NCBI GenBank assembly: GCA_048268105.1
Contig: JBLWWH010000003.1
Coordinates: 115,952 to 179,951 of the forward strand
Direction: 5' to 3'
DNA length: 64,000 bases
DNA from: Profundicola sp048268105
GTDB lineage: Bacteria; Bacteroidota; Bacteroidia; Flavobacteriales; Weeksellaceae
In this document: positions 63,491 through 64,000 of the stretch, piece by piece
Position numbering within the stretch: the first letter of the stretch is position 1
Layout of the letters: each line of letters opens with the position of its first letter
Translations under genes and position numbers: made by a program
The notes under the pieces: generated by a model
What the model saw: only the letters and a program-made list of their open reading frames with translations
Told to the model about the DNA's origin: nothing
Databases searched by the model: none

Positions 63491-63660
63491 GATTCCGATT
63501 TCTGTTACATGGAGGAGAATTTTTCTTCAGAAAATTTTGCATCGAAATGTCGACAGAAAGAAGGTAAACCTACTTTTCAATTTTTTTCTTTATTCTCTTT
63601 TCTTTTGTCTTAGTCTTCGATACAATTTTGTTTCACAAAATCACTCAGACTGACAAGAGG
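63491..63660 (+). repeat. hairpin array, unit 2 (170 bp)
   Basis: The first of the closely matching units, starting GATTCCGATTTCTGTTACAT. H2 here is TTTTGTC (63603-63609) with GACAAGA (63652-63658), one wobble, and AGTCT (63612-63616) with AGACT (63647-63651). Open frames of 98 and 72 codons cross this unit but look like chance. Confidence 0.8.
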
Positions 63661-63827
63661 GATTCCGATTTCTGTTACATGGAGGAGAGTTTTCCTTCAG
63701 AAAAATTTGTATCGAAACCTCTACAGAAAGGAGGTTCACCTATTTTTCAATTTTTTTTATTCTCTTTTCTCTTGTCTTAGTCTTCGATACAATTTTGTTT
63801 CACAAAATCACTCAGACTGACAAGAGG
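63661..63827 (+). repeat. hairpin array, unit 3 (167 bp)
   Basis: Nearly identical to unit 4. The inner H1 pairing (ACAT/ATGT) is lost because CCTCT replaces the usual TGTCG, while the outer TTTCTGT/ACAGAAA pair is retained. The H2 outer stem is the perfect TCTTGTC/GACAAGA form. Confidence 0.8.
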
Positions 63828-63995
63828 GATTCCGATTTCTGTTACATGGAGGAGAGTTTTCCTTCAGAAAAATTTGTATCGAAATGTCGACAGAAAGGAG
63901 GTTCACCTACTTTTCAATTTTTTTTTATTCTCTTTTCTTTTGTCTTAGTCTTCGATACAATTTTGTTTCACAAAATCACTCAGACTGACAAGAGG
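63828..63995 (+). repeat. hairpin array, unit 4 (168 bp)
   Basis: Starts at the repeated GATTCCGATT and has both hairpins with all stems complete: H1 outer TTTCTGT/ACAGAAA plus ACAT/ATGT, and H2 with one wobble as in unit 2. Confidence 0.8.
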
Positions 63996-64000
63996 GATTC
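63996..64000 (+). repeat. hairpin array, unit 5 (first bases only)
   Basis: The last five bases GATTC are the beginning of another unit, so the array continues beyond the right edge. Confidence 0.6.

Noticed and set aside
63317..63653. Two forward frames of 98 and 72 codons in the repeat array
   Set aside because: They follow the repeat period and contain hairpin arms; not translated genes in my view.
63341..64000. CRISPR array
   Set aside because: The repeated unit is 167-170 bp with no unique spacers and no cas gene in view.
1..64000. tRNA, rRNA, IS elements, prophage
   Set aside because: No cloverleaf, ribosomal RNA, transposase, integrase or phage structural gene was seen on either strand.

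Overview
The window is AT-rich, gene-dense DNA from a member of the Bacteroidota, almost certainly order Flavobacteriales. Evidence for this is the gliding-motility pair gldB/gldC, many lipoproteins with a Cys lipobox, families typical of the phylum (DUF4252, DUF4270, DUF6048, DUF6452 and DUF6909-like), Bacteroidota-type promoters (TAnnTTTG, sometimes with an upstream TTG) and starts without Shine-Dalgarno sequences. I cannot name the genus. I found no tRNA, rRNA, IS element, prophage, CRISPR array or integrase. Most of the window is ordinary core chromosome.

Layout, left to right. 1-8.3 kb: the start of a FucP-type sugar transporter, a threonine aldolase with a long structured leader, a lipoprotein, a GH13 amylase with an MscS channel, a 2-oxoacid dehydrogenase E2, and two small envelope proteins that follow dxs. 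8.3-16.6 kb: dxs, a DUF3109 protein, a DUF6909-like protein with a nucleosidase-like C-terminus, an oxidoreductase, a transsulfuration enzyme, an ArsC/Spx-like protein, and gldC/gldB. 16.7-22.9 kb: nadE, rlmD, DUF6452, DUF6048, coaE and a two-component system. 23-31.6 kb: a large apparently inactive M1-peptidase-like protein with a predicted barrel, two tandem NlpE-like lipoproteins, exbB-exbD-tonB, folC, a serine hydrolase and an unlisted 59-residue membrane protein. 31.9-41.9 kb: asnS, rpoN, lipocalin, aconitase, uvrA and an EamA-type transporter. 42-49.3 kb: ndk, panC-panD-flippase, and the glycogen-synthase-N-domain/DUF4270/glmS operon. 49.4-56.2 kb: a TetR-TolC-MFP-RND efflux operon behind a palindromic operator. 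56.3-61.8 kb: the sulfate-activation operon cysQ-SLC13-cysC-cysD-cysN. 61.9-63.1 kb: ugd.

The last 920 bp (63081-64000) hold no gene. They contain a C-poor G/T-rich stretch with a G-quadruplex motif, then a tandem array of about 168-bp units that runs off the window. Each unit carries two hairpins. One stem shows a compensatory base-pair change between units, and the two hairpins look like inverted relatives of one another, as in a BIME-like tandem of REP-type palindromes. This array is the least explained structure in the window. The second is a multi-stem element at about 1500-1635, inside the predicted 5' leader of the threonine aldolase gene.

Functionally, PAPS synthesis and recycling (cysDNC plus cysQ) without visible sulfite-forming genes, next to ugd, suggests that activated sulfate here may feed sulfation of a surface polysaccharide encoded beyond the right edge. 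That is an inference. All family assignments come from reading the sequences; no database search was run.
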